Below, in pieces: positions 24,436-33,753 of a stretch of 34,375 bases of DNA (position 1 is the first letter of the stretch; every line of letters starts with the position of its first letter). The translations under genes and the position numbers were made by a program. Below the pieces are notes generated by a model, which was not told where the DNA came from, made no database searches, and saw only the letters and a list, made by a program, of their open reading frames with translations. The DNA lies in the NCBI GenBank assembly GCA_020025545.1, contig JAHHRX010000020.1, positions 1-34,375 on the forward strand, given 5' to 3'. This DNA is from Oscillospiraceae bacterium. Its GTDB lineage: Bacteria; Bacillota; Clostridia; Oscillospirales; Oscillospiraceae.

Positions 24436-24490
24436 GGTTTAACCTCCAAAACAGCAAAATATTTACATCAGAATCTTTTTTCCGTGTTTT

Positions 24491-24519
24491 ATTATAAATG
24501 AAAGGGCTTACAAATATAA
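24491..24519 (-). promoter_or_regulatory. Promoter of the ribokinase-like gene
   Basis: On the minus strand a perfect TATAAT (24491-24496) and, 17 bp upstream, a weak TTATAT (24514-24519). The operator at 24499-24512 lies wholly inside the spacer, so a bound repressor would exclude RNA polymerase. Confidence 0.6.
24499..24512 (-). promoter_or_regulatory. LacI/cre-type operator in the ribokinase promoter
   Basis: TGAAAGGGCTTACA on the plus strand (TGTAAGCCCTTTCA on the minus). It matches the 10586 site at nearly every position and sits between the -35 and -10 elements. Confidence 0.7.
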
Positions 24520-24525
24520 TGCTAA

Positions 24526-24577
24526 GAAAAAGGCACCAGCACTCGAAGCAATTATGGTTCTGACTTAGTACCTTTTC
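24526..24577 (-). terminator. Terminator of the lacI-type gene
   Basis: On the minus strand AAAAGGTAC pairs with GTGCCTTTT over 9 bp including one G-U pair, with a loop of about 33 bases, followed by TTC. It lies 5 bases after the lacI stop codon. Confidence 0.6.
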
Positions 24578-24581
24578 GCTG

Positions 24582-25628
24582 CTATTTGTTTGGAATCTTC
24601 CAGGGATATTGTTCGGAACCCCGCAGAATCAGCTTTGTCGGCAGGGTTATGCGGGTTCCGTTTTCTGATGTGCACTCTTTTGTGATTCTCCGTCGCAAAA
24701 GCTGCATTGCCTGCTCTCCCATATTCTGTACATCTCTGCTGATGACCGAAATATGATAATTGAGCCAGCCCAGCTCCTCAATATCGTCAAAGCCCAGCAG
24801 TGCAATATCTCTGCCAACTTCCAGATTTAATTCGTTAAAGGCTTTTAGGCAGCCGTATGTAGTCATATTATTGGAAGAAACAATTGCCGTTGGCGGCTCC
24901 GGCAGACGGCAAAGCGCCAAAGCCTGCTCATAGGCACAGGCTGCACGGAAGTTACTTTTACGAATGTATTCTTCCCTGATCGGAAGTCCTGCCTGTTCCA
25001 TAGCACGACGGAATCCCTCCAGGCGTTCACGACCGGGGCGGGAAATTTCCGGACCGGTGATAATTGCAATTTTTTCATGCCCCTGGCGAATCAATTCACT
25101 GACAGCGCTGAAAGCACCTGCCGCATCCTCAGTAACCACACTGTCAAAATTGCTGTCATCGACTTCACGGTCCACGAGAACGACCGGGATTTCCAGCGCT
25201 CTGAAATTCTGCAGTTTTTCCCGTGTCTGGGCATCTGTAGAAGAAACCGGCGTTATAATGATTCCGCACACTCTGTGCTCCCGCATGGAATCCAGAACTC
25301 TATGCTCCCGCTCCGTGCTTTCATCCGTATCAAACAGGAAGATCGTCAGCCCCAGTGCATCCGCTGCAGCTGTAATTCCCTGCAAGAGCTGCATGAAGAA
25401 CTGGTTATTGATATCCGGAATAACGACTCCGACGGATGTCGAAGTCGATGTACTGAGGTTTCTTGCAGCAATATTGGGCACATAGTTATACTTTTCAACT
25501 GCCCGCATGACCTTCTGCGTAGTTTTTTCGCTTACTACCGTAGAATGATTCATCACCCGGGAAACCGTAGCGATGGAAACGCCTGCCTCTTTTGCAATTT
25601 TATAAATATTCGTTTCCAGATTTCCCAT
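24582..25628 (-). CDS. LacI-family transcriptional regulator
   Basis: 348 residues. The N-terminal helix-turn-helix reads 'IYKIAKEAGVSIATVSRVMN', with a hinge helix near 'NIAARNLST' that inserts into the minor groove. The remainder is a periplasmic-binding-protein-like effector domain ('VGVVIPDINNQFF', 'VVLVDREVDDSNF', 'LLGFDDIEELGWL'). It should repress the kinase gene, itself and the 12-gene operon through the sites listed here, released (or helped) by a sugar or sugar-phosphate ligand. ATG at 25628 is chosen; an in-frame TTG lies 9 bases upstream and is also possible. The ribosome binding site is weak, which fits a low-abundance regulator. Confidence 0.93.
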   Translation of the reverse strand: MGNLETNIYKIAKEAGVSIATVSRVMNHSTVVSEKTTQKVMRAVEKYNYVPNIAARNLSTSTSTSVGVVIPDINNQFFMQLLQGITAAADALGLTIFLFDTDESTEREHRVLDSMREHRVCGIIITPVSSTDAQTREKLQNFRALEIPVVLVDREVDDSNFDSVVTEDAAGAFSAVSELIRQGHEKIAIITGPEISRPGRERLEGFRRAMEQAGLPIREEYIRKSNFRAACAYEQALALCRLPEPPTAIVSSNNMTTYGCLKAFNELNLEVGRDIALLGFDDIEELGWLNYHISVISRDVQNMGEQAMQLLRRRITKECTSENGTRITLPTKLILRGSEQYPWKIPNK

Positions 25629-25650
25629 TTTACTCAACCCATTTCTTCTA

Positions 25651-25664
25651 TGAAACCGCTTACT
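25651..25664 (-). promoter_or_regulatory. LacI/cre-type operator before the regulator gene
   Basis: TGAAACCGCTTACT on the plus strand; of the three sites it has the most typical CG centre. It lies just downstream of the -10 element of the lacI promoter, as expected for self-repression. Confidence 0.7.
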
Positions 25665-25676
25665 TCCATTTTTTCA

Positions 25677-25705
25677 AGAATACAATAGAATGGCAGCCTT
25701 GTCAA
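25677..25705 (-). promoter_or_regulatory. Promoter of the lacI-type gene
   Basis: On the minus strand TTGACA (25700-25705), a 17-bp spacer and TATTCT (25677-25682). Confidence 0.8.
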
Positions 25706-26119
25706 CAGCTATGAAAAAACTTTGGAGTAACCGCCAAAACACGCCATTTCGTTTTAGGTAAAACAGCAAGAACAGTACAGTCGCTGCGTTCTCCCGTTTT
25801 GGAAGTTGCCCAAATATTCTGATTTTTACAGGGTTTCCGCTCATCTATTCCGCCGTCGAGCACAAGAGTCTGCCCCTGCAAAAATACTATAGCAGCCGGT
25901 GAGAATACTTTTGGGAGCTTTATAAAAAATAAGGAATTGTTTTTACCAAGGCGGGTACAGCCTTATTGCGCTGTGCCCGCCTTTAATTGTAATATAGTTC
26001 TTCGCTGCGCACAAATGCGATCTCCGGCAATTCTGGACATCATATAGAAAGCAAAATGTTCGAGGGACTGAACCTTTCCCTTTGGCGGTATATTTTGTTA
26101 GGGGCAGGTTAAATAGCCA
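25706..26119. other. Intergenic region between the regulator and the Wadjet operon
   Basis: No coding region or RNA gene is recognised in this 414-base stretch apart from a hairpin at 25948-25983. It marks the boundary between the catabolic regulon and the defence operon. Confidence 0.6.
25948..25983 (-). terminator. Hairpin, probably ending the Wadjet operon
   Basis: AAGGCGGGTACAGC and GCTGTGCCCGCCTT pair over 14 bp with one G-U or A-C position and an 8-base loop. Neither side has a perfect T-run: the plus side reads TAATT, the minus side GGTAAAAAC. The only gene running towards it without another terminator is jetC on the minus strand. Confidence 0.55.
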
Positions 26120-29100
26120 TCATAAGAGTGACATCTGTTCTGCACGATAGAATCCATGCTCCAGTTGTTCGTTTCCCTCGTGGGTCAAAATTTCACGGTT
26201 GGACATGGGACGCTTTTTGACGATTGCCTTGATGACAATGTCAAAGCAGTTGATCACATCGGTTTTATTGATATCCGACAAGCAGATCATCTGCACCCGG
26301 AAATGCTTTGCAATGGCAAACATCGGCATAAGAATATGTCTTGACGTGGTTGCACCAAAGGGGTTATCCAGAATCAGCACACTGCAAAGCTGCTTATCCT
26401 GGATCCCACCCAGACTGCCTCTGGTGTAATTGATCATGGATAGAATCACCGCAAAATAGACAACGAATTTCTCTGCTCCGGAGTTGTTGATCTGGGTATC
26501 TTTCCACTTACGATAGCCGGAATTCTCCGGATTTTGGTCGATTTTATAGGCTTTTACCTGAATAAACTCTTTACCCAGATATTTTCGGAGCAGGCTCTTA
26601 CTTCCAACGATCTTTTCAGCATAGCGCTTCCATTCTGCTTCCGTGGATTCTTCCTCTGCAAGCTTTTCGGCCAATTCTCTGGTTCCTTGATCGATTTCCT
26701 CGGCAATCGCCGCTTCAGAGATTGCCGGGTCCAGTCCATCCGGAAAGTCAAACTGAATCATACGCTGCTTTGGCTTTCCATCGTAAATCGCAACCCGGGA
26801 ACTTGCCTCCATTTGCCGCAAACCGTCATAAATCTGTTTTCCCTGAAGCGTACACTGACGTACCAGATCACTTCTGAAATTTTCAAATTCCTTGAGATCC
26901 GTAGCAATTTGAGAAATTGCCCGAGCAGTGTTCTCCATCTGACCATCAATCTGAATGCTGAGTGTAAAATACCGGTCTCCCTGTAATTGATTCGTCAAAA
27001 GCTCCCGCATACCGGCAATAGCAGTTCGGATCACCGGCATTTCTTCTGCCACATCTGCGCTCATACGACTAAGCTGCCCGGAAACTTCCTTCTCTGCCTG
27101 TCTGATAGCCTTTTCTCCCTGACGGTGGGCTGCTAAGGCTTCCGCACATTGCTTAGAATATTGCTTTTCCAGAAGAACATCTGGAATCTGTTCCGGTGTA
27201 TCGTACCTCTCCAGATAATTTGCTAGCTTCCCCTGTTCCCTGTCCAGATTCCGTTCCTCTGCCATATACTGCCGGTTCAGATTCCCTTGTTCCTTTTGCG
27301 CTTCTTGGCAGCTGCGAGTCCGCTCTGCAAAATCCGTTCCAATCTGGGATTTCTCCAAGGGATTACCGTAACCAGATAACTCCTTTTGCGCACTCCGAAG
27401 CTGACCTTCTGCCTGCCCCTTGGCAACAGCTGCTGTCTCTGTATTCTGCAGCTGTTCCGGCATTCTGGCAGCCAACTCTCTCTGCTTCCGACGCAAATCG
27501 TTCTCCCGGTCCTCAGAGTAGGTAACCTCCAGATATGCATCTTCCGGAAGCCCACGCTTTTTAATTTCTTTCTGACAGTTCCTCACCTGATCCTGTTCAG
27601 ACTTCAACTGATTTCGCAGGCCGGAAAGCTCCGCATTTTCATTCTGAATACATATTCTGTAACGCTGAAGGAGTTCTTCCCAGCTTCCCTGAAGCCTCTG
27701 AGAAGCTTGTTTGCCACGTACTTCCGTATAGGCATCACGCAACTGCTCGATCTGTTTTTCGAGTTCTTCAATGCGTCGCCCAATATCTGAATATTCTTCC
27801 TGCTGTTTACTGAGAAGATATTCTGCTCTTTGAAGTTCTTCTTTCCTTTCTGACAGCTTCGTCTTTTGATCAGCAATTTCAGCGATCAGCTCCAGCTCTG
27901 CTTTCAGACGGGCTCTCACTCGTTGCAGGCAGGAAAGTCGGTTATCAAGCATACGGAGCTGCTCCCGATACCCGCTGATTTTTTCGGGCAGCTTCTGCTT
28001 TTCCTGCTGTAGCGCCAGCTTTTCCTGTTCAAGCTTTTGTTGTTTGGCCTCCAGCTTCTTCAGATAATCTACTGCTGCCGCAATCTTCTGTACCTGCTGC
28101 TGTTCCCAGTCTGGCGAATAAGAAAACGCCTTCATCACATCCAGCTGACTCTGGATGTGGTCTTTTCTGCGCTCTTCCAGACCTTTGTACTCTAGCAGTT
28201 CCTGCTGCTTTTGGGTCAAATGGGCAATGTAGTGCTCCCGGTCAGCAAAATAATTCTCAGCATAAAACGCAATAGCTCCGGAAAAAGTTTTTCCATTGCG
28301 AAGGATTGCTTCCATTTGCCGTAGCGTGAAAATAGGGATCATTGCAGGCAGCCACCGTTCCCGTTCAAAGGAGAAGAACTTTTCAACCTGATCCTCCCTC
28401 ATCAGCACACCGTATGCAGCTGCCGGATATTTTTTCAGCAGCTCCAAACAGGCTCCCCCGGTGAGTTTCCCGGTTTGCACCAGGTCGAGCAGATATTTTT
28501 CACAGGTGGAGTATGTAACCCCGGTGGAATTAAGATATTCAATCACGCCTCTGGGGACATGGAGAAAGCCGGATTTTGCAGCATCAATCTCTTCCTCCGA
28601 AAGAGACAGCCTGCGCAGGATATCTCCATACTGAGCTGTACTTCTCTGCTGCTCTCCCAGAAGAAACTCCGAAATGCCGTCTGTGAACCGTCTGGAAAAG
28701 TCCAGATTATGTTCATCACAGATTGCTTTTACCTGCTGTTCCTGTTTTTGGAAGCGCTCAAATTCCGATTCAAGACCTTCCTGCTGTTGCTGGGCATCGT
28801 GAATTTCTCGGCAGTAGGTTGCAAGCTCCTGCGGAATTTTCTCCATTCTGGCAAGGATTTTCTTGAATTTTTCTTCCGTTTGATTCAGATAACCAGACTG
28901 CTGTGCCTGATCAGCCAGTATCTTCTGTTGCAGCTCATCCATTTCTTCCACTGCATAAGAGCCATCCAGCCTCCGGCTGATATCCGCCTGAAGATTTTCC
29001 ATTTCCTGATCGGTTTCCGCTTCTGCGGATAAAAGTCTACCCTTTAGCTGGTCATAGGAAGACTGGGCGCTGGCCACATTCTCCCTGATTTTTGCCGCCA

Positions 29101-30481
29101 GGCGCTTCTCCTCACCAATCTGGTCGTCCAAGGCATCCGCTTCCCCTCTGGCAGCTTCCAGCTCCGGCTGTACCTGCTGAAGTTTCTCCTCGATAGCGCA
29201 GGCCGCAGAATGGCCCAAAACCGCTATTTCATTGGATACAGCCGCCCCCTGTTCTTTCTGCACTAAGGTATGGTTCAGCTGCATGATGCTGCTTTCGTGC
29301 TGACAAAGCTGCTGGCGATAGTCGGCACACTCTTGAATCATCAGTTCCCGGGAAGTATGATCCAGTTCTCTCTGGAGATTATCCGTCTGTTCTTTGAGGG
29401 ATTTCCAGATACGCTCTGCTTCCTGAAATGCTTCCTGACAGCGGTAGTACTCCTCCGATTTTTCTTCCCAGCGGATCCGGGTGATCTGCTCTTCCAAACG
29501 GCTAAGGTTTTCTTCAATACCATTTCGCTTTTCCTGCAGGGAAAGCCCTTCCTTTTTCAGGGCAGTGGAAAGGCCAAAGAGCATCTTGGAGCTTTCTTCG
29601 TGGGAATAAAACTGATTCCCCAGGTTTTCTGCCAGAGGCTTGAGTACCTCCAGCGCCCGGAGAAAGGATTCATATTCCTGCTTTTCCCGGACTTTATTTT
29701 TCTGCCCAGCATACTGTTTTGCATAAGAAATCAGCATAGTGGCCAGTGAGCTATCCTCTTTGCTATGGGCAATTTTCAGCTTTCCCTCAATGGTGGGGAT
29801 CAAAAGCCGATCAATCAACTGATCGGAGGTCTTAAAGTCTCCGAAGAATTTTCCAAGGCCACCTTCTTCGGAATTCAGCTTCTCCATCATCCGCCATTCA
29901 TCCTGAAACAGGCCGTATTCTTCCAGCTTTCTTTGCCACTGGGGATTGTCATCAGAGGAATAGTATGTAAGTTGGCTTCTGTTTTTCCGAGAGAGCTTTT
30001 TTATACTCTCATATTCTGCCGGAAGAAATCTTCCGTTCTCGTTTCTGGAAAGTGGCAGATTGACGAGACTATACTCCGACGCATCGGAGGCGTAATTTGC
30101 GTAAAAGGTATAGTATTTGACTGCCATTCCACCTGAGGTTTCATCCTCTGTAGATGAAATTTCTCTTGCAGCCATGGCAATTCCTGTCAGCAGTTTTTCC
30201 TTGCTGTCATCTTTTAGCCATTCCAGTACTACAAAACAGTGATCACTCAGTTTCGCAAAGAAACTTTCAATCTTTCTGCCTGCAACCTTGGCCTTTGGAA
30301 TTATCGGTTGCATCATCAGCTGGACCAGCACGGATTTGCCGCCGCCGTTTGCCAGATTGATTAGCACATTGAGCGCATCGTCATCCTTTTCGTTGGAAAA
30401 ATCAAAGAGTTCATCGGCAATCAGACGATTTCCGTCATTGTAATTGAAATTGACAATCCGTGCCTTACTGATTTTGGGCAT
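26120..30481 (-). CDS. jetC: Wadjet SMC-like ATPase JetC (MukB/MksB type)
   Basis: 1453 residues. The N-terminal ATPase half holds Walker A 'NGGGKS' (45-50). Two long Gln/Glu/Lys/Leu-rich coiled-coil stretches (about 260-540 and 760-1180) flank a hinge-like middle. The C-terminal half has 'GSLGGIQDKQL' in the place of the signature and Walker B 'SVLILDNPFG' with Asp1372. In known Wadjet systems JetC dimers, closed by JetA and JetB, extrude DNA loops and present small circular DNA for cutting by JetD. The residue after the Walker B Asp is Asn where most SMC proteins have Glu. The start at 30481 is chosen because GGGGG lies 6 bases upstream, whereas the ATG at 30487 abuts it. It overlaps the end of jetB. 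Confidence 0.9.
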   Translation of the reverse strand: MPKISKARIVNFNYNDGNRLIADELFDFSNEKDDDALNVLINLANGGGKSVLVQLMMQPIIPKAKVAGRKIESFFAKLSDHCFVVLEWLKDDSKEKLLTGIAMAAREISSTEDETSGGMAVKYYTFYANYASDASEYSLVNLPLSRNENGRFLPAEYESIKKLSRKNRSQLTYYSSDDNPQWQRKLEEYGLFQDEWRMMEKLNSEEGGLGKFFGDFKTSDQLIDRLLIPTIEGKLKIAHSKEDSSLATMLISYAKQYAGQKNKVREKQEYESFLRALEVLKPLAENLGNQFYSHEESSKMLFGLSTALKKEGLSLQEKRNGIEENLSRLEEQITRIRWEEKSEEYYRCQEAFQEAERIWKSLKEQTDNLQRELDHTSRELMIQECADYRQQLCQHESSIMQLNHTLVQKEQGAAVSNEIAVLGHSAACAIEEKLQQVQPELEAARGEADALDDQIGEEKRLAAKIRENVASAQSSYDQLKGRLLSAEAETDQEMENLQADISRRLDGSYAVEEMDELQQKILADQAQQSGYLNQTEEKFKKILARMEKIPQELATYCREIHDAQQQQEGLESEFERFQKQEQQVKAICDEHNLDFSRRFTDGISEFLLGEQQRSTAQYGDILRRLSLSEEEIDAAKSGFLHVPRGVIEYLNSTGVTYSTCEKYLLDLVQTGKLTGGACLELLKKYPAAAYGVLMREDQVEKFFSFERERWLPAMIPIFTLRQMEAILRNGKTFSGAIAFYAENYFADREHYIAHLTQKQQELLEYKGLEERRKDHIQSQLDVMKAFSYSPDWEQQQVQKIAAAVDYLKKLEAKQQKLEQEKLALQQEKQKLPEKISGYREQLRMLDNRLSCLQRVRARLKAELELIAEIADQKTKLSERKEELQRAEYLLSKQQEEYSDIGRRIEELEKQIEQLRDAYTEVRGKQASQRLQGSWEELLQRYRICIQNENAELSGLRNQLKSEQDQVRNCQKEIKKRGLPEDAYLEVTYSEDRENDLRRKQRELAARMPEQLQNTETAAVAKGQAEGQLRSAQKELSGYGNPLEKSQIGTDFAERTRSCQEAQKEQGNLNRQYMAEERNLDREQGKLANYLERYDTPEQIPDVLLEKQYSKQCAEALAAHRQGEKAIRQAEKEVSGQLSRMSADVAEEMPVIRTAIAGMRELLTNQLQGDRYFTLSIQIDGQMENTARAISQIATDLKEFENFRSDLVRQCTLQGKQIYDGLRQMEASSRVAIYDGKPKQRMIQFDFPDGLDPAISEAAIAEEIDQGTRELAEKLAEEESTEAEWKRYAEKIVGSKSLLRKYLGKEFIQVKAYKIDQNPENSGYRKWKDTQINNSGAEKFVVYFAVILSMINYTRGSLGGIQDKQLCSVLILDNPFGATTSRHILMPMFAIAKHFRVQMICLSDINKTDVINCFDIVIKAIVKKRPMSNREILTHEGNEQLEHGFYRAEQMSLL

Positions 30482-31175
30482 TGCCATCCCCCTCTCTGAT
30501 CCAGTTCTTAATCTCTGCCACCCGATCCTTCCGCAGAAAATAGGGCATCAAATCCTTCATTTTTCGAGTGGGACGGATCAGGCCGTCATCTCCCACATCA
30601 AAGATCTCATCGATCTTATACTTTGACAGAATGCGGTTGAGAATTCCATATTTACAGTCAAATTTCTGAGAATCCGGATCGCCGTCCAGTTTGCTCATCC
30701 AGGCCTGTGCCAACTGAACAAAGTTTTCGCTGTAATCGGGGGTGTCCTCCGCTCCAGTAAGCTCCACAGATTCAGTCTGCCTGCAATAATTGGTAAACTG
30801 CGTAACAAACTCCTCTTTGGATATAAAGTCTCTCTGAAGTGGATCGCTGCCTTCTCCGCCAAAGAATACATATATGAGGTATATGGAAAGATAATTCATC
30901 AAATACAGATCTCGGTTCCGGATACTGTTGTCCGCCCGAATATCTCTTCTGTAGTCCTGGTTATTTTTGAGAAACAGGTCATTGTCTTGAGTCGGAACCA
31001 GATATAGACGGTCTCCAGCCCGAACCAAATCAATACCTATCACTGCCTTAAAATCCTCCAATTCTTCCTGGACATCTGCCTCCTGGGCATAGGACCAGAG
31101 GATAGAATCCTCTCTGCGATCAATCCAGCCACGTTTCATCAGGCCATGAAACACTTCTACCGTTTCCCGGTTCAT
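30465..31175 (-). CDS. jetB: Wadjet subunit JetB (MukE-like)
   Basis: 236 residues, winged-helix MukE/kite-type partner. Visible features are an N-terminal helix-turn region ('VFHGLMKRGWIDRRED'), a central hydrophobic segment 'YLMNYLSIYLIYVFFGG', and a C-terminal wing part 'KYGILNRILSKYKIDEIFDVGDDG' with 'RPTRKMKDLMPYFL'. JetB bridges JetA and the DNA in the loop-extruding complex. I believe this family appears as DUF6063 in databases, from memory. Its start overlaps the jetA stop by 4 bases and its end overlaps jetC by 17, so synthesis of the subunits is coupled. Confidence 0.8.
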   Translation of the reverse strand: MNRETVEVFHGLMKRGWIDRREDSILWSYAQEADVQEELEDFKAVIGIDLVRAGDRLYLVPTQDNDLFLKNNQDYRRDIRADNSIRNRDLYLMNYLSIYLIYVFFGGEGSDPLQRDFISKEEFVTQFTNYCRQTESVELTGAEDTPDYSENFVQLAQAWMSKLDGDPDSQKFDCKYGILNRILSKYKIDEIFDVGDDGLIRPTRKMKDLMPYFLRKDRVAEIKNWIREGDGNAQNQ

Positions 31176-32713
31176 CGGATCACCTCCACTTCAAAATCTG
31201 TCATAGCGATTTTTCTCTGCTGCCCCTCCAGCTCAGCTGTAAATCCAAAGGTGCGGTCCAGTTTATGGAACACGATACGCTTTGGATCCAGAAGTTCCTG
31301 AGGAATTTCCTCCAGGCACCAGGAAAGTTCAAATTCACCGTTTGGCAGGACCGTAAAGTGTTCCGCCTGTTTCCAGTCCTCCAAATCCAGTTCCTGCATA
31401 GAAAACAAGGACAGCATAATATTGGGCAGCGCATTCTCTTTGCAGACCTCTGCCAGATCCAACACTCGCAGAGAACCTACGAACTCGCTGACAGTAAATT
31501 GCCTCTTGTCTCGAGCAAACTCAAAGAATTTCCGCACAACATTACGGTTTCGGATATTTCTTATTTCTATGAGTTGTTCCTGATCGGTGTCTTCCTCCGT
31601 CAGATCAATTCCCAGTTCTGCTTCCTGATCATTGAGTTTTCCCTGTGGGGCATAAAAGCTCTCTACGCTGAACTGTTTTGCAAAGGCAGGCTTTTCCAGC
31701 ATAAAGAGCAAGAATTTAGCCGCATCTCCCAGCTTGTCCCCCATCTGCCGCAACGGCGAGAGAATGTCCTTTTCAAAGTTCATCCGTTGGAATTGATCCA
31801 CCGTGAAATTATCCCGGATCAATGCCTCGTAGGATTCTGCCAGAGATGTTTTCTTGTTAATCAGGATGCGCTGCTCTTCTATGGTCAGGGTGATATTTTG
31901 AATAATTTCCCGGAGTGCAGCCCGGTTCTTTTGCAAGTCGTCGCCAACACCGCTGAGCTGCACCTTTTCCAGAAACTCTTCTCGACTTTTGGCCTCATCC
32001 TGAATTTCTGTGAGTTCCTTGTATTCACTTTCCAGTAAAGACCGGATGCGGCTTACGACGGTTTCATACTGATCTATTGTGATTTTTGCAATATTTTCTC
32101 GGCACCGCAGCAGAAAATCATCCATGCTGATTTTCATATTACGGATCCTGCTGACCAGCTCCCGGCTTGCGTCAAGGGCATCCGCATAATTGTCCCGGCG
32201 CATATATTCTTTCATTCTGAACCGGGTCACGGAGTAATCAAGCTCCGTCTCAATTTCTTTGGAACGGAACAGGAAATCAAAGGCATCGTCTGTCAGATGG
32301 TAGTTGCCTTTTTCTTCGTTCAGGAGTCGCACTGACATAGGATCAAATGACTCTGTCTTGCTGTTGAAGGTCAGAAACTCCGTGAGAATGCCGCCATTCT
32401 GGAGTACATCCACGACGATGTATCTTGCCAGCACACCGGCATCGATCTGTTCAGGCTGAGGAAGCACCACAGAGAAATCTTCAAGAAAATGCTCAATGTC
32501 TCTCAAAGTACAGGTCTGCTCAGTGCCCAGGGTCCGGTCTTTAATATAAACCAGCACGGCAACGATCACATTGTCAAGGATCTGCCTGTCGGGGATCATA
32601 TTATGAATGGCATCCGGATACCGGTAGTCCAGCAGGCACCGAACAATATTGATAAACTTCATCCGCTTTTCAAAGTCGGACAGCATTTCTTTTAATTCTG
32701 ACCGGAGTGGCAT
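31172..32713 (-). CDS. jetA: Wadjet kleisin subunit JetA (MukF-like)
   Basis: 513 residues. The N-terminal ~200 residues form winged-helix and helical modules with dimerisation character ('IRCLLDYRY'-like helices and 'YHLTDDAFDFLFRSKEIE'). The middle (about 215-330) is a coiled-coil region, and the C-terminal ~100 residues end in a small beta-rich wing that in kleisins contacts the SMC head. JetA joins the two JetC heads and recruits JetB. I recall this group as DUF5716, found next to DUF6063 proteins. It starts 4 bases after jetD. Confidence 0.82.
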   Translation of the reverse strand: MPLRSELKEMLSDFEKRMKFINIVRCLLDYRYPDAIHNMIPDRQILDNVIVAVLVYIKDRTLGTEQTCTLRDIEHFLEDFSVVLPQPEQIDAGVLARYIVVDVLQNGGILTEFLTFNSKTESFDPMSVRLLNEEKGNYHLTDDAFDFLFRSKEIETELDYSVTRFRMKEYMRRDNYADALDASRELVSRIRNMKISMDDFLLRCRENIAKITIDQYETVVSRIRSLLESEYKELTEIQDEAKSREEFLEKVQLSGVGDDLQKNRAALREIIQNITLTIEEQRILINKKTSLAESYEALIRDNFTVDQFQRMNFEKDILSPLRQMGDKLGDAAKFLLFMLEKPAFAKQFSVESFYAPQGKLNDQEAELGIDLTEEDTDQEQLIEIRNIRNRNVVRKFFEFARDKRQFTVSEFVGSLRVLDLAEVCKENALPNIMLSLFSMQELDLEDWKQAEHFTVLPNGEFELSWCLEEIPQELLDPKRIVFHKLDRTFGFTAELEGQQRKIAMTDFEVEVIR

Positions 32714-32717
32714 CTCT

Positions 32718-33752
32718 TCACCTCATTTTCAGCAGAAGGAGTTCATATGTAATGATTTCCTGCGGAATTCGCTTATTTTCAAGAATATTTTCTTTCAGAA
32801 ATTCCCGATTCTGAGAAGAAATATTATAGTAGATTTTTTCGTAATCTCCCAGTAACTGACGCATATCTGCACTGTCTGGAATCTTTGTATTCCTTGCAAG
32901 CTCCAACATTTCTTCATAGGCCGGAATGAAAAGTTTGATGTCTGTTCCGGGATTATTTTTCACCAGACTCAGGTAGATATTGAGGCCTGCCCGGTCGATA
33001 TCACCCCAATACAGATAGGAAAACTGAGCACCGCCCATAAAATCCGTATATACCGTCAATGCGTTATGCTGGCTGATCTGATTCCCGCAGCCATAAACCA
33101 CACCGTCAATGTGAGTATCAAAGAGAATGCTTGCGTTATCTTCAAACATTCTCCGGCGAATGTTAAACCAGATATCCTTATTTTCACAGATCAGCAGGGT
33201 CATTTTCTCTTTCCGCTCCGGGATAAAATCGTTGAAACAATATTCGGGGGTATCGTAGTATGCGAGCCTGTTTTTGTCCAGGCCAATCTTTTCCAGCATC
33301 CTACAAAATGTGGTGTCATCCAGCATCTTCTCTTCTCCAAATATTTCAAAGGACCGTTCTTTTCGAGAAATTGGAATGCGCTCCGCTTTTTCTGCAAAGA
33401 GATACTGATCCAGCATTATAAGCGCATCTCTGTACCTTCTGTACTCCGCCGGTTTTTTCCGCAAAATTCCTCGATTTTGAAGCATGGGGTGCAATCTGCT
33501 GATTTCCTCCTGTTCCATGCCGAAAGAATTGGAGGGAAGTGTGATCCTATATTTGAGATAGATGGGATAAATTCGGTTTCCGTTTGTGCGCGCGCTGTGG
33601 ACCGGCTCAAGAAGCGCATCTTTTTGCAGTGCATCCACAATAGAAAACAGCGCTTCATCACCGGTTTCAGAAAATAGTGTTTCCAATTGTGCTTTTGTAA
33701 TTGTTTTCTTTCCGTATCGGGCTAATTTCTCAGAATATGTTGTAATATTCAT
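32718..33752 (-). CDS. jetD: Wadjet nuclease subunit JetD (Toprim/TopoVI-A-like)
   Basis: 344 residues. The C-terminal part is a Toprim-type fold like the A subunit of topoisomerase VI: Glu190 in 'LLICENKDIW', and Asp251 and Asp253 in 'YWGDIDRAGL', which should bind the catalytic metal. The N-terminal ~120 residues are an arm and winged-helix-like region. In characterised systems JetD cuts plasmid DNA that the JetABC motor has reeled in. Here it is the first gene of the operon, preceded by AAGGAAG, and the ORF remnant upstream ends 1 base before its ATG. The early position suggests the nuclease is made first or in larger amount (inference). Confidence 0.88.
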   Translation of the reverse strand: MNITTYSEKLARYGKKTITKAQLETLFSETGDEALFSIVDALQKDALLEPVHSARTNGNRIYPIYLKYRITLPSNSFGMEQEEISRLHPMLQNRGILRKKPAEYRRYRDALIMLDQYLFAEKAERIPISRKERSFEIFGEEKMLDDTTFCRMLEKIGLDKNRLAYYDTPEYCFNDFIPERKEKMTLLICENKDIWFNIRRRMFEDNASILFDTHIDGVVYGCGNQISQHNALTVYTDFMGGAQFSYLYWGDIDRAGLNIYLSLVKNNPGTDIKLFIPAYEEMLELARNTKIPDSADMRQLLGDYEKIYYNISSQNREFLKENILENKRIPQEIITYELLLLKMR

Positions 33753-33753
33753 T

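Noticed and set aside
32718..33752. JetD as a topoisomerase VI or Spo11-type housekeeping enzyme.
   Set aside because: The fold is related, but the gene is coupled to kleisin, MukE-like and SMC-like genes, which is the Wadjet arrangement.
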